A stretch of 64,000 nt of DNA from Paenibacillaceae bacterium. GTDB taxonomy: Bacteria > Bacillota > Bacilli > Paenibacillales > Paenibacillaceae. Made by a program: the position numbers and the translations under genes. The stretch spans positions 186,001 through 250,000 of the forward strand of contig CAAFUF010000023.1 in NCBI GenBank assembly GCA_900766135.1, in the 5' to 3' direction. Shown here piece after piece: positions 14,676-23,803 of this stretch. The notes beneath the pieces are model-generated. The model saw nothing but the letters and a program-made list of their open reading frames with translations. It was not told the DNA's origin and did no database searches. The first letter of the stretch is position 1. Each line of letters starts with the position of its first letter.

Positions 14676-16889
14676 ATGAATAAATGGAGTACATGGAATA
14701 CTTGGGGGATGGGAAGCAAGTTGGGAATTATTATGCTTTGCACGGCGATGATGACCGCTTGCGGAGCGGCTTCGGCCACGGAAGACCAGACGAAGGAGAC
14801 AGGGGTTGCCGCGGAGTTGACTTCTGCCGGGTCGGGTACGGAACTGGCGGACATCACCGTCGCTGATCTCGTCACCTTCAAGGATCGCGATACAAAGACG
14901 GATTGGAGCGCCGACACTTCAACTGCGATCAAGCTAAACGGGAATACGGCCACCGTTAGCGGTTCCGGAGCCAAGGTCTCGGGCGGGTCGGTGACGATCG
15001 ATGCGGCAGGGACCTATGTCCTTAGCGGCAAGCTGAACGACGGCCAAATTATCGTGGACGCGGCGGAGGATAGCTCCGTTCAGTTGGTGCTGAACGGAGC
15101 GGAGATTCACGATCACGACGGCGCCCCGATTTACGTCAAAGCGGCAGGGAATGTCATCCTCACCCTGCAGGAGGGGACAGAGAACGCCGTGTCGGATGGT
15201 CAAAATTACGCAGTGACCGAGGCGGAAGCGGATGTCCCGAATGCGGCGATTTTCAGCAAAGCGGATTTGACGATCAACGGGGCGGGCACGCTGTCCGTAA
15301 CCGGCAATTCTAACAATGGCATCAACAGCAAGGACGACCTGAAAATCGTCGGCGGCACGATCAACGTCGAGGCCGTAGACGACGGCATTCTCGGCAAGGA
15401 TATGGTCGCGGTGAAGGACGGGCAGATTACCGTAAAGGCTGGCGGGGACGGCATCAAATCCAGCAACGACACCGACGCTGACAAAGGGTTCGTCGCCATC
15501 GCCGGCGGTATGTTTAACGTGACGGCCGGCGCGGATGGCATCCAGGCGGAAACCCGGCTGGTCGTCGATGGAGGAACGTTTGACATCGTCACGGGCGGCG
15601 GCAGCGCGAATGGCGAAGTCAAAGCGCAGGATAACGGCCGGGGCGGCGGTCCGTGGGGCGGCATGAACCCCGGGGATGCCGGGCAACCGGCAGGATCGAA
15701 ACCAACGTCCGAGGCGAATGCGACTTCCGGGGCGTCGGAGGCTGCAGGGATGATGGAGGAACCGGCACAGACGAGTGCGGCCGTGAATGTGGTAGCGGAT
15801 GGGGCAGCCAATACGGAAGCCGAATCTACGGAAACGGAATCGGATAGCAAAAAGGGGCTTAAAGCAAGCGGCGACATCGTCCTCAACAACGGCAGCTTCA
15901 CGCTCGATTCCGCGGACGATGCCGTTCACGGCAATGCCAACGTCAGCGTAAAAGACGGCAAGTTTAAAGTCGCATCCGGTGATGACGGGTTCCATGCCGA
16001 CGCGACGCTGACGATCGCCGGCGGGACGATCGACATCACGAAGAGCTACGAAGGCATCGAAGGCGGAGCCATTATGGTGTCCGGAGGCGAAACCCGACTG
16101 AGCGCGTCGGATGACGGCGTCAACGTCTCGGGCGGTAATGATGGCGGCAGCAGCCAAGACGAGTTTGCCGCTTCGTCCAGCAATCTCTTGACGATCAGCG
16201 GCGGATATCTTTACGTTGATGCGGCCGGCGACGGACTGGATTCCAACGGGTCGATCGTGATGACCGGCGGCACGGCCCTCGTGAACGGGCCGACAAATAG
16301 CGGCAACGGTCCGTTGGATTATAACGGAAGTTACGAGATGAGCGGCGGCATTTTGGTCGCAGCGGGAAGCTCGGGGATGGCGCAAGCCCCATCCGATACC
16401 TCCAGCCAATACTCGGTTGCGATGACCTTCCCGGAGACGCAGCAAGCAGGCACGTTGGTTCATTTAGAGGATAACGCAGGCAACGAAATCCTGACCTTTG
16501 CTCCGGCGAAAAACTACCAATCGATCGTGATCAGCTCCCCGGATCTGAAGAAAGGGTCCTATGTCCTGTACACCGGTGGATCCTCCACGGGCAGCGCGAA
16601 GGACGGCATGTATACGGACGGGAAGTACACGGGCGGCACGAAGGTGGTTAGCTTTGAAATCACCGACAGCATCACGACATGGCTGAACGAATCCGGCGTG
16701 ACGACGGGCAATACCGGATTCGGGCCCGGCGACGGCGGAAGAGGCGGGCGGGGCATGAGACCGCAAGGCGAACGCCCGACGGACCAGGCGCCGGCGCCAA
16801 CCGACCAATCGGCAACGGACCAAGCTCCAACCACCCAAGCTCCAACCACCCAAGCTCCAACCGCCCCGTCGTCGACAGGCGCGCTGTAA
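14676..16889 (+). CDS. Carbohydrate-binding beta-helix lipoprotein (Cthe_2159-like)
   Basis: This 737-residue lipoprotein has a signal sequence ending MMTACGAAS, with Cys as lipidation site. The mature part is built of many short repeats of the type GG(T)…V.A..DGI..K, the pattern of right-handed beta-helices such as the Cthe_2159 domain, which binds acidic sugars and calcium. A Gly-rich insert (GRGGGPWGGMNPGD) breaks the helix near residue 320. The tail is Gly/Arg-rich, then Thr/Pro/Gln-rich with repeated TTQAP units. The ATG at 14676 has GGAAGGA at good distance; the ATG at 14667 is too close to it. It is last in the VTC/DUF4956 operon and probably displays on the outer membrane face whatever that complex serves. 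Confidence 0.85.
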   Translation: MNKWSTWNTWGMGSKLGIIMLCTAMMTACGAASATEDQTKETGVAAELTSAGSGTELADITVADLVTFKDRDTKTDWSADTSTAIKLNGNTATVSGSGAKVSGGSVTIDAAGTYVLSGKLNDGQIIVDAAEDSSVQLVLNGAEIHDHDGAPIYVKAAGNVILTLQEGTENAVSDGQNYAVTEAEADVPNAAIFSKADLTINGAGTLSVTGNSNNGINSKDDLKIVGGTINVEAVDDGILGKDMVAVKDGQITVKAGGDGIKSSNDTDADKGFVAIAGGMFNVTAGADGIQAETRLVVDGGTFDIVTGGGSANGEVKAQDNGRGGGPWGGMNPGDAGQPAGSKPTSEANATSGASEAAGMMEEPAQTSAAVNVVADGAANTEAESTETESDSKKGLKASGDIVLNNGSFTLDSADDAVHGNANVSVKDGKFKVASGDDGFHADATLTIAGGTIDITKSYEGIEGGAIMVSGGETRLSASDDGVNVSGGNDGGSSQDEFAASSSNLLTISGGYLYVDAAGDGLDSNGSIVMTGGTALVNGPTNSGNGPLDYNGSYEMSGGILVAAGSSGMAQAPSDTSSQYSVAMTFPETQQAGTLVHLEDNAGNEILTFAPAKNYQSIVISSPDLKKGSYVLYTGGSSTGSAKDGMYTDGKYTGGTKVVSFEITDSITTWLNESGVTTGNTGFGPGDGGRGGRGMRPQGERPTDQAPAPTDQSATDQAPTTQAPTTQAPTAPSSTGAL
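16821..16865 (+). repeat. 15-bp in-frame tandem repeat in lipoprotein tail
   Basis: CAAGCTCCAACCACC is repeated three times (the last copy diverges at its end), coding for QAPTT units. The unit is a multiple of three, so slippage would change tail length without a frameshift. Confidence 0.8.
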
Positions 16890-16914
16890 ACCTTAAATTC
16901 ATTAGCCGCAGCAA

Positions 16915-16955
16915 GAGTGCCCCGGACCTTATCGATGGTTTCGGGGCATTCTTTG
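16915..16955 (+). terminator. Terminator of the VTC operon
   Basis: GAGTGCCCCG pairs with CGGGGCATTC and is followed by TTTG. Confidence 0.75.
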
Positions 16956-16975
16956 TTGCTGTCGAAAAATAGGGA

Positions 16976-17033
16976 TTGACGGATTTGTATATACAAGTTA
17001 AAATGAAAACGCAAACAACACATGTATATACAA
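16976..17033 (+). promoter_or_regulatory. tre promoter with two TreR-type operators
   Basis: TTGACG (16976-16981) and TAAAAT (16999-17004) are spaced by 17 bp. The palindrome TTGTATATACAA lies between them (16985-16996), and a second near-identical copy lies downstream at 17022-17033. Both match the known TreR operator core, so the repressor would block RNA polymerase directly. Confidence 0.85.
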
Positions 17034-17123
17034 GTTGAAAGGAAGCTGAATTGGCATCATCTTCTAGCGTTTGCTGCAAAATAAACTGTTCATTCCGCTC
17101 ACATCACGAAGGGGGAACCATCC

Positions 17124-18551
17124 ATGAGCAACTACACCCAACCGGCAAACGATTTGCTGAAGCATGTCGGCGGCCGCGACAATATTTCGGTCGTGACCCA
17201 CTGCGCGACCCGCATGAGATTCGTGCTGAACGATCCGCAGAAGGCGGACGTCGAACAGATCCAGGCCATCAAATTGGTCAAGGGCACGTTTACGCAAGCC
17301 GGCCAGTTCCAGGTCATCATTGGCAACGAAGTGGCCTCATTTTATAACGAATTCATCAAAATCGCCGGCGTCAGCGACACCTCGAAAGAAGAAGCCAAGG
17401 AAGCCGCCAAGCAAAACATGAACTTCCTGCAGCGGATGATCGCGCATCTGGCGGATATTTTCACCCCGCTGATTCCGGCGATCGTGGTAGGGGGGCTAAT
17501 CCTCGGTTTCCGCAATATTATCGGGGACATCAAAATGCTGGAGGACGGCACGAAAACGCTGGTCGAGGTATCGCAGTTCTGGGCAGGGACCCACGCGTTC
17601 CTGTGGCTGATCGGCGAAGCGATTTTCCACTTCCTGCCGGTCGGCATCACGTGGGCCGTCGCACGGAAGATGGGCGCTACGCCGATTCTCGGCATCGTGC
17701 TGGGGATCACGCTCGTCTCGCCGCAGCTCCTTAACGCTTATGGCGTCGCCGGTGCAACGGACATTCCGTATTGGGACTTCGGGTTTGCCAAGGTGCAAAT
17801 GATCGGCTATCAAGCCCAGGTCATTCCGGCGATCCTGGCGGGGCTGGTGTTGTCCTTCCTGGAGCTGAAGCTGCGCAAAATCGTGCCGCAATCCATCTCC
17901 ATGATCGTCGTTCCGTTCTTCGCGCTCGTACCCACCGTCCTGCTGGCGCACACTGTGCTTGGTCCGGTCGGCTGGAAAATCGGGTCGGTCATCTCTGACG
18001 TCGTCTATTCCGGCTTAACCTCTTCGTTTGGCTGGCTGTTCGCCGCGATCTTTGGATTCGCCTATGCGCCGTTGGTGATCACCGGGCTGCATCACATGAC
18101 CAATGCCATTGATCTTCAATTAATGAGCGAGCTCGGCGGGACGAACCTCTGGCCAATGATCGCGCTCTCGAATATTGCGCAAGGCTCGGCCGTATTGGCC
18201 ATGATCTTTATCAACCGGAAGAACGAAGAGGAGAAGCAGGTCTCCATTCCGGCGACGATTTCCTGTTACCTGGGCGTCACGGAGCCGGCGATGTTCGGGA
18301 TCAACCTGAAATACGGGTACCCGTTCCTTGCGGCGATGATCGGATCGCTTGTGGCGGCCGTTATCTCGGTCGGTACGGGCGTCATGGCCAATTCCATCGG
18401 CGTTGGCGGCTTGCCGGGCATCTTGTCCATCCAGCCGCAGCACATGGTGACCTTCGCATTGGCGATGGCCGTGGCGATCGCCATCCCGTTCATCCTCACG
18501 ATGGTTTTTGCAAAAGCGAACATCGGCAAAGTATCGTTCAAGAAAAATTAA
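17124..18551 (+). CDS. treP: Trehalose-specific PTS enzyme IIBC
   Basis: This 475-residue protein has an N-terminal IIB domain with phospho-acceptor Cys27 in VVTHCATRMRF, followed by a IIC domain with about ten membrane segments. Landmarks include FTPLIPAIVVGGLILGFRN and GVTEPAMFGINLKYGYPF. It imports trehalose and phosphorylates it to trehalose-6-phosphate. No IIA domain is present, so it must use a IIA from another PTS, as Bacillus subtilis TreP does. The assignment to trehalose rests on the following phosphotrehalase and TreR genes. GGGGGAACC precedes the ATG. Confidence 0.93.
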   Translation: MSNYTQPANDLLKHVGGRDNISVVTHCATRMRFVLNDPQKADVEQIQAIKLVKGTFTQAGQFQVIIGNEVASFYNEFIKIAGVSDTSKEEAKEAAKQNMNFLQRMIAHLADIFTPLIPAIVVGGLILGFRNIIGDIKMLEDGTKTLVEVSQFWAGTHAFLWLIGEAIFHFLPVGITWAVARKMGATPILGIVLGITLVSPQLLNAYGVAGATDIPYWDFGFAKVQMIGYQAQVIPAILAGLVLSFLELKLRKIVPQSISMIVVPFFALVPTVLLAHTVLGPVGWKIGSVISDVVYSGLTSSFGWLFAAIFGFAYAPLVITGLHHMTNAIDLQLMSELGGTNLWPMIALSNIAQGSAVLAMIFINRKNEEEKQVSIPATISCYLGVTEPAMFGINLKYGYPFLAAMIGSLVAAVISVGTGVMANSIGVGGLPGILSIQPQHMVTFALAMAVAIAIPFILTMVFAKANIGKVSFKKN

Positions 18552-18617
18552 ACCTTACGCGGAGGAACAGGATTGTTCCTCCTTTGCGATTTTTTCGGGA
18601 AAGGACAGGTGTTGGAC

Positions 18618-20303
18618 ATGACGGAACCTTGGTGGAAGAAGGCGGTCGTTTATCAAATCTATCCCAAGAGCTTCAACGACACGACAGGCAACGGAGTCGG
18701 CGATCTGCAGGGGATCATCCGCAAGCTGGACTACCTCGCGGAATTGGGCGTGGACGTGATCTGGCTGACGCCGGTGTACGACTCTCCGCAACAGGACAAC
18801 GGGTATGATATTCGCGATTATTACCGGATTTATGAACCCTACGGCACGATGGAGGATTTCGACCAGCTGCTGGAGGAAGCCCATCGCCGCGGTCTCCGGA
18901 TCCTGATGGACATCGTCGTGAACCATACGTCGACCGAACACCCGTGGTTCGCCGCCGCCAGGTCGTCCAAGGACAATCCTTACCGGGATTACTACGTTTG
19001 GCGGGACGGCAAGGAAGACGGCCCTCCGAACAATTGGGCGTCGAAATTCGGCGGGAGCGCCTGGCAATACGACGAAGCAACGGACCAATATTACCTTCAT
19101 CTCTTCGATGTGACCCAAGCCGACTTGAACTGGGAGAATGCCCGGCTGCGCGAAGAGATTTACGGGATGATGAAATTTTGGCTGGATAAAGGCGTGGACG
19201 GCTTCCGGCTCGATGTCATCAATCTCATTTCCAAAGACCCGCGTTTCCTGGACGACGACGGATCGACGGCTCCCGGGGACGGCCGGAAATATTACACCGA
19301 CGGGCCGAAAATCCATGACTATCTCCAGGAGATGAACCGTGAGGTATTTGCCGGCTACGAGATGATGACCGTCGGGGAGATGTCTTCCACTTCGCTGGAG
19401 CACTGCGTTCGATATACGCATCCGGAACGTAAGGAATTGGACATGACCTTCAGCTTCCATCACTTGAAGGTGGACTATCCGAACGGGGAAAAATGGGCGA
19501 AAGGCGAGCTCGACTTCCTGCGGTTGAAACGGATTTTGGCGGAGTGGCAAACCGGGATGCACGAAGGCGGCGGGTGGAACGCGTTGTTCTGGTGCAATCA
19601 CGATCAGCCCCGCGTCGTGTCGCGGTTTGGAGACGACGGGAAATATCGCCGCGAATCGGCGAAAATGCTGGCGACCTCGATGCATATGCTGCAGGGGACA
19701 CCGTACATTTTCCAAGGCGAAGAATTCGGGATGACGAATCCGGGCTTCAACCGGATCGAGGACTATCGCGACGTGGAATCGCTGAACATGTATCGCATCC
19801 TGAAAGAGCGTGGCATGGCCGAGGCGGACATTCTGGAGATACTAGCGCAGAAGTCGCGCGACAACGGGCGAACCCCGGTGCAGTGGAGCGACGGGCCGAA
19901 CGCCGGGTTTACGACCGGCACGCCGTGGATTCGCCCGGCGGACAACTACAAGGAGATCAATGCGGAGCAAGCGGCGGCGGACCCGGACTCGATTTTTCAC
20001 CATTACCGGAAATTGATCCGGCTGCGGAAGGAACACGAGCTGATGACGACCGGGCGGTTCGAGCTGCTGGCCGAAGACGATCCGGCGGTGTTTGCTTATG
20101 TGCGCGACGGCGGGGCGGAGAAGCTGCTCGTCGTGAACAACTTTTTTGCCGAAGAAGCGGAATTCCGGCTGCCCGACGGGGACGGTTGGAGTAAGTGCGA
20201 AAGCCGGCTATTGCTGTCCAACTACGCGGATTCCCCGGCGGCCCCGCAACTTATTCGGCTGAGACCTTACGAATCTGTGGTATATTATCTTCAAAGAACG
20301 TAA
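18618..20303 (+). CDS. treA: Alpha,alpha-phosphotrehalase
   Basis: This 561-residue GH13 enzyme begins MTEPWWKKAVVYQIYPKSF, as usual for TreA/oligo-1,6-glucosidases. Catalytic blocks are visible: GFRLDVINLIS (Asp nucleophile), MTVGEMSS (general acid Glu) and WCNHDQPR (Asp). It should hydrolyse trehalose-6-phosphate to glucose and glucose-6-phosphate in the cytoplasm. The start at 18618 has AGGTG upstream; an earlier in-frame ATG at 18573 has no ribosome site. It lies between treP and treR, so the operon context supports phosphotrehalase over a generic alpha-glucosidase. Confidence 0.93.
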   Translation: MTEPWWKKAVVYQIYPKSFNDTTGNGVGDLQGIIRKLDYLAELGVDVIWLTPVYDSPQQDNGYDIRDYYRIYEPYGTMEDFDQLLEEAHRRGLRILMDIVVNHTSTEHPWFAAARSSKDNPYRDYYVWRDGKEDGPPNNWASKFGGSAWQYDEATDQYYLHLFDVTQADLNWENARLREEIYGMMKFWLDKGVDGFRLDVINLISKDPRFLDDDGSTAPGDGRKYYTDGPKIHDYLQEMNREVFAGYEMMTVGEMSSTSLEHCVRYTHPERKELDMTFSFHHLKVDYPNGEKWAKGELDFLRLKRILAEWQTGMHEGGGWNALFWCNHDQPRVVSRFGDDGKYRRESAKMLATSMHMLQGTPYIFQGEEFGMTNPGFNRIEDYRDVESLNMYRILKERGMAEADILEILAQKSRDNGRTPVQWSDGPNAGFTTGTPWIRPADNYKEINAEQAAADPDSIFHHYRKLIRLRKEHELMTTGRFELLAEDDPAVFAYVRDGGAEKLLVVNNFFAEEAEFRLPDGDGWSKCESRLLLSNYADSPAAPQLIRLRPYESVVYYLQRT

Positions 20304-20322
20304 AAAAGTTGGGGTCGGAAGT

Positions 20323-21045
20323 ATGACAAACAAGTATTTGGCGATTCACAATGACATCGTGCGGCAGATCGAAGCGGGGGACATCGCGGCCCATTCGCTG
20401 CTGCCGTCCGAGCATGAACTGAAGGAGCGTTACGACACGTCGCGGGAGACGATCCGCAAAGCCTTGACCCTGCTGGCCCAAAACGGGTATATCCAGAAGG
20501 TGCAGGGGAAGGGCTCGATCGTGATCCGCAGCAGCAAGGTGGATTTTCCCGTGTCCGGGCTGGTGAGCTTTAAGGAGCTGGCCGGCAGGATGGGCGAGAA
20601 ACCCCGGACCTTGGTACATGAGCTATCTCTGGCGAAGCCGGATGCTTACGTAAAGCAGCAGCTAAACCTATCCGGTAAGGATGAGGTGTGGAAGGTCGTG
20701 CGCATCCGGGAGTTTGGCGGGGGAAAGGTGCTGCTCGACAAGGATTATTTGAACGCACGGTTCGTCCCTTCTTTGACCCGGGAAATTTGCCAGAACTCGA
20801 TTTACGAGTATTTGGAGGATGAACTGGGGCTGAAGATCAGCTTCGCCAAAAAAGAAATCGTCGTCGAGGAGCCTACGGACGAGGACAAGCAGCTGCTAGA
20901 CCTGGAAGGCTTCCACAACATGGTCGTCATCCGCAACTATGTCTACCTGGAGGACGCCAGCTTGTTCCAGTACACGGAATCCCGGCACCGGCCGGACAAA
21001 TTCCGCTTCGTGGACTTCGCGCGGCGGATTCATTCGAACGGTTGA
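20323..21045 (+). CDS. treR: Trehalose operon repressor, GntR family
   Basis: This 240-residue protein has an N-terminal GntR helix-turn-helix (LPSEHELKERYDTSRETIRKAL) and a UTRA effector domain (about 90-235) ending in QYTESRHRPDKFRFVDFARR. That C-terminus is characteristic of TreR. The effector in known TreR proteins is trehalose-6-phosphate. The gene is 19 bp after treA and the operators are in front of treP, so the repressor controls its own operon. A strong bidirectional terminator follows. Confidence 0.94.
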   Translation: MTNKYLAIHNDIVRQIEAGDIAAHSLLPSEHELKERYDTSRETIRKALTLLAQNGYIQKVQGKGSIVIRSSKVDFPVSGLVSFKELAGRMGEKPRTLVHELSLAKPDAYVKQQLNLSGKDEVWKVVRIREFGGGKVLLDKDYLNARFVPSLTREICQNSIYEYLEDELGLKISFAKKEIVVEEPTDEDKQLLDLEGFHNMVVIRNYVYLEDASLFQYTESRHRPDKFRFVDFARRIHSNG

Positions 21046-21068
21046 GCGTAGCGGCTGGAAAGCGCGCC

Positions 21069-21108
21069 ACGTAAAAGGCCGCCCCATGAATGGGGCGGCC
21101 TTTTACGT
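21069..21108. terminator. Bidirectional terminator
   Basis: A perfect 19-bp stem ACGTAAAAGGCCGCCCCAT with a two-base loop separates treR from the convergent MATE gene. It has T-rich arms in both directions. Confidence 0.92.
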
Positions 21109-21121
21109 ATTGGCTGATACG

Positions 21122-22510
21122 TTAAATCAGCTTATGCGCAATCCACTTCTCCCCGCGGAAGCGCCAGAGGAAGATGGCCCCGCGCACGCCCCATTCGCTG
21201 CACATCGCCAGCCAGACGCCCAGGATCCCAAGGCCCAGTACGATGCCGAGAATGTAGCCGAGGATGACCCGAAAGAGCCACATCGTCAGCATCGAGGTGA
21301 TCGAGGTGAAGCGCGAGTCGCCTGCTGCCCGCAGGGCGGACGGCAGGATAAAGCTGATCGGCCAAAGCGGTATCTGGGCGATGGAGCTTACCAGGAGCAC
21401 GAGGAAGATATCGCCGACGATATCGGACGGCGGCGAGAAAATGCTCACGAGCGGCTTGAACAACGGCAGCAGAATCAGGCTGATCAAGGCCAGTGAGCCC
21501 GAGCCGAGCCAGAGAAAGGACTTGATGAACTTCCGCGCGTCGCCGACGTTGCCGCTGCCGATGCATTGGCCGACGACGGTGACAATGGTCAGCGACAAGG
21601 CGCTGGCGGGAATTTGGAATACTCCGGCAAGCGATCCGCCAATGGCGTTCGTGGCGATCGCGTAAGTGCCCAAGCTGACGATAAACACCTGGGTCAGCAG
21701 CTTGCCGCCGTTAAAGAACAGCTGCTCGGCCGCAAACGGAATTCCGATGAACATGATTTTTCGCAGCATCTCAAGCGGGAAGTGGAACAGGTCGCGCAAA
21801 TGAAGGTGCAGGGATGCTTCCATTTTGAACAGATAATAGAGCGCGCAGACGGCACCGGCGAACCGGGCGATATTGATCGCCAACGTCATGCCGAGGACGC
21901 CCATATCCAGAAGGGTGATCAGCAAGATGTTCAGCAGCACGTACATCAGATTCAGGATGAGCGACAGGAACAAGGAAGCCCGGGTTTTGCCGATGCCCCG
22001 CAGCGCGGCGCAAACCGCCTGGACCACGGCCAGTCCGGTGTAGGAGATGCTGCTGCCGATCAGGTAAACGCGGGCGTTGTCCAGTACATCGTCAGAAGCG
22101 GCACCGAACAGCAGCTTCAGAATCGGATTGTGAAAGCCGATCAGAAGCAGCGCAATCCCGACGGCTAGCAGGGACACCGCCGTGACCGTCGCCGCAGTAG
22201 CACGGGAGACGTTACGGTCGTTGCGGCTGCCTTTGTATTGGGCAACCACGACCGTCCCCCCGGTGGCGACGGCGACAAATACGCTGACCAGGAAGATGTT
22301 CAGCGAGTCGACGATGTTGACCGCGCTGACGGCGGCGACGCCGGACGAACTGATCATGGCGGTGTTGACCAGATTAAGGCCGATGATGAAGGCCTGATCG
22401 ATCAGGATCGGCAGAAACAAAGCGAAGATCTGCCGGTAGTCCATGGACTCGCCGGAGAGATGCTTTTCCAGAAAGGCGTTATTTTGCAGACGCGCGAAGA
22501 TCGGCTTCAA
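21122..22510 (-). CDS. MATE-family efflux transporter
   Basis: This 462-residue protein has twelve predicted membrane segments. MATE motifs appear twice: FLPILIDQAFIIGLNLVNTAMISSSGVAAVSA in the first half and GIPFAAEQLFFNGGKLLTQVFI…ATNAIGGSLAG in the second, reflecting the two six-helix halves. It would export cationic or other drugs in exchange for Na+ or H+. The start is probably the TTG at 22510, with a weak GAAAGTGA site; the next in-frame ATG is at 22444. No regulator is adjacent, and the substrate is unknown. Confidence 0.88.
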   Translation of the reverse strand: MKPIFARLQNNAFLEKHLSGESMDYRQIFALFLPILIDQAFIIGLNLVNTAMISSSGVAAVSAVNIVDSLNIFLVSVFVAVATGGTVVVAQYKGSRNDRNVSRATAATVTAVSLLAVGIALLLIGFHNPILKLLFGAASDDVLDNARVYLIGSSISYTGLAVVQAVCAALRGIGKTRASLFLSLILNLMYVLLNILLITLLDMGVLGMTLAINIARFAGAVCALYYLFKMEASLHLHLRDLFHFPLEMLRKIMFIGIPFAAEQLFFNGGKLLTQVFIVSLGTYAIATNAIGGSLAGVFQIPASALSLTIVTVVGQCIGSGNVGDARKFIKSFLWLGSGSLALISLILLPLFKPLVSIFSPPSDIVGDIFLVLLVSSIAQIPLWPISFILPSALRAAGDSRFTSITSMLTMWLFRVILGYILGIVLGLGILGVWLAMCSEWGVRGAIFLWRFRGEKWIAHKLI

Positions 22511-22771
22511 TAGACATCACTTTCTTTTCTATATAGTGTGAAAACGGTTTATCCTTATTATCGGACATTTCGTAACCGGGCTAAAGCAACCGAGCAACCC
22601 CGGCTATCGGGGCGGGCAGGGTTGAAGATACCATTTTCGGAAGAACGATGTCAATGCGTTAATGCATCCCGTATCGGCGAAGTTCGGCGCCGGAGTTGGC
22701 CATTTGGAAAATGCGGCGGGAGGTGTTACCATGGAGGGGATTGGGCGAATTTGACTTGGGAGGGGATTTTT
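22511..22771. other. Intergenic gap between divergent genes
   Basis: This 261-bp stretch separates the MATE gene and the NAD-epimerase gene. I see no promoter I would defend, no repeat array and no convincing short gene. The TATATAG at 22530-22536 might be part of a promoter. Confidence 0.4.
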
Positions 22772-23791
22772 TTGAAAGCGCTATTTATCGGAGGCACGGG
22801 GACGATCAGTTCCGCGATTACCAGACAATTGGCGGAGGATAGCTCTTGGGAGCTGTATCTGCTGAATCGGGGGACTCGCAGCAAGGAGCTGCCGCTCGGC
22901 GTACAGGTCATTGAGGCCGATATTCATCAGGAAGCCGAGGTGGCCGCGAAGCTCGAAGGTCATACCTTCGATGTGGTGGCGGATTTCATCGCTTTTGAGC
23001 CGGCGCAACTGGAACGGGATGTTCGGTTGTTTGCCGGAAAAACGAAGCAGTTTATGTTCATCAGTTCGGCTTCCGCGTATCAAACCCCTTTATCGGATTA
23101 TCGAATTACCGAAGGGACGCCTCTGTCCAACCCTTATTGGGCTTACTCCCGCAACAAAATCGCCTGCGAGGAATATTTGATGAAGGAGTATCGCGAGCAG
23201 GGGTTCCCGATCACGATCGTGCGGCCAAGCCACACCTACGATGAGCGGTCGATCCCGCTTGGCGTTCACGGAAACAAAGGATCCTGGCAAGTGGCCCAGC
23301 GGATGTTGGAGAACAAGCCGGTCCTGATCCATGGCGACGGGTCGTCGCTTTGGACTTTGACGCATAACAGCGATTTTGCCAAAGGTTTTATCGGGCTGAT
23401 GGGAAACCTCCATGCTATCGGCGAGTCGGTCCATATCACGTCGGACGAAAGCGTGACTTGGAACCAAATTTACGAAATCATCGCGGATGCGCTGGGCGTG
23501 AAGTTGCGTGCGGTGCATGTCGCATCCGATTTTTTGGCGGAATGCGGCCCATACGATTTCCGCGGCGGGTTGTTGGGCGACAAGGCGAACACGGTCGTCT
23601 TCGACAATGCCAAGCTGAAGCGGCTCGTGCCTGGCTTTACGGCCACGGTTCGTGTGGATCAGGGCATCCGGCGGACGGTGGAGCATATTTTGGCGCACCC
23701 GGAGCTTCAAGTTGCGGACCCGGAATTCGACGCTTGGTGCGATCGGGTTATCGGGGCGATGGAAGCGGCAGCGAAGCTGATGAGGGAATAG
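22772..23791 (+). CDS. NAD-dependent epimerase/dehydratase (extended SDR)
   Basis: This 339-residue protein has the nucleotide-binding motif GGTGTISSAI at its very start and the catalytic YSRNK (YxxxK) with an upstream Ser in FISSASAYQ, as in extended SDRs. The substrate loop region TIVRPSHTYD follows. The TTG at 22772 is chosen since GGGAGGGG lies 6 bp upstream and the Rossmann motif then sits at the correct distance; the longer frame from 22538 has no such signal. The reaction is probably on a sugar nucleotide or related sugar, but the substrate is open. It is 12 bp from the glycerate kinase gene, so the two are probably co-transcribed. Confidence 0.85.
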   Translation: MKALFIGGTGTISSAITRQLAEDSSWELYLLNRGTRSKELPLGVQVIEADIHQEAEVAAKLEGHTFDVVADFIAFEPAQLERDVRLFAGKTKQFMFISSASAYQTPLSDYRITEGTPLSNPYWAYSRNKIACEEYLMKEYREQGFPITIVRPSHTYDERSIPLGVHGNKGSWQVAQRMLENKPVLIHGDGSSLWTLTHNSDFAKGFIGLMGNLHAIGESVHITSDESVTWNQIYEIIADALGVKLRAVHVASDFLAECGPYDFRGGLLGDKANTVVFDNAKLKRLVPGFTATVRVDQGIRRTVEHILAHPELQVADPEFDAWCDRVIGAMEAAAKLMRE

Positions 23792-23803
23792 CGGGAGGCT
23801 CCG

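Noticed and set aside
14934..16463. Long antisense frame over the beta-helix lipoprotein gene
   Set aside because: It lies opposite a well-supported gene, and its composition reflects the complement of Gly/Asp/Thr codons.
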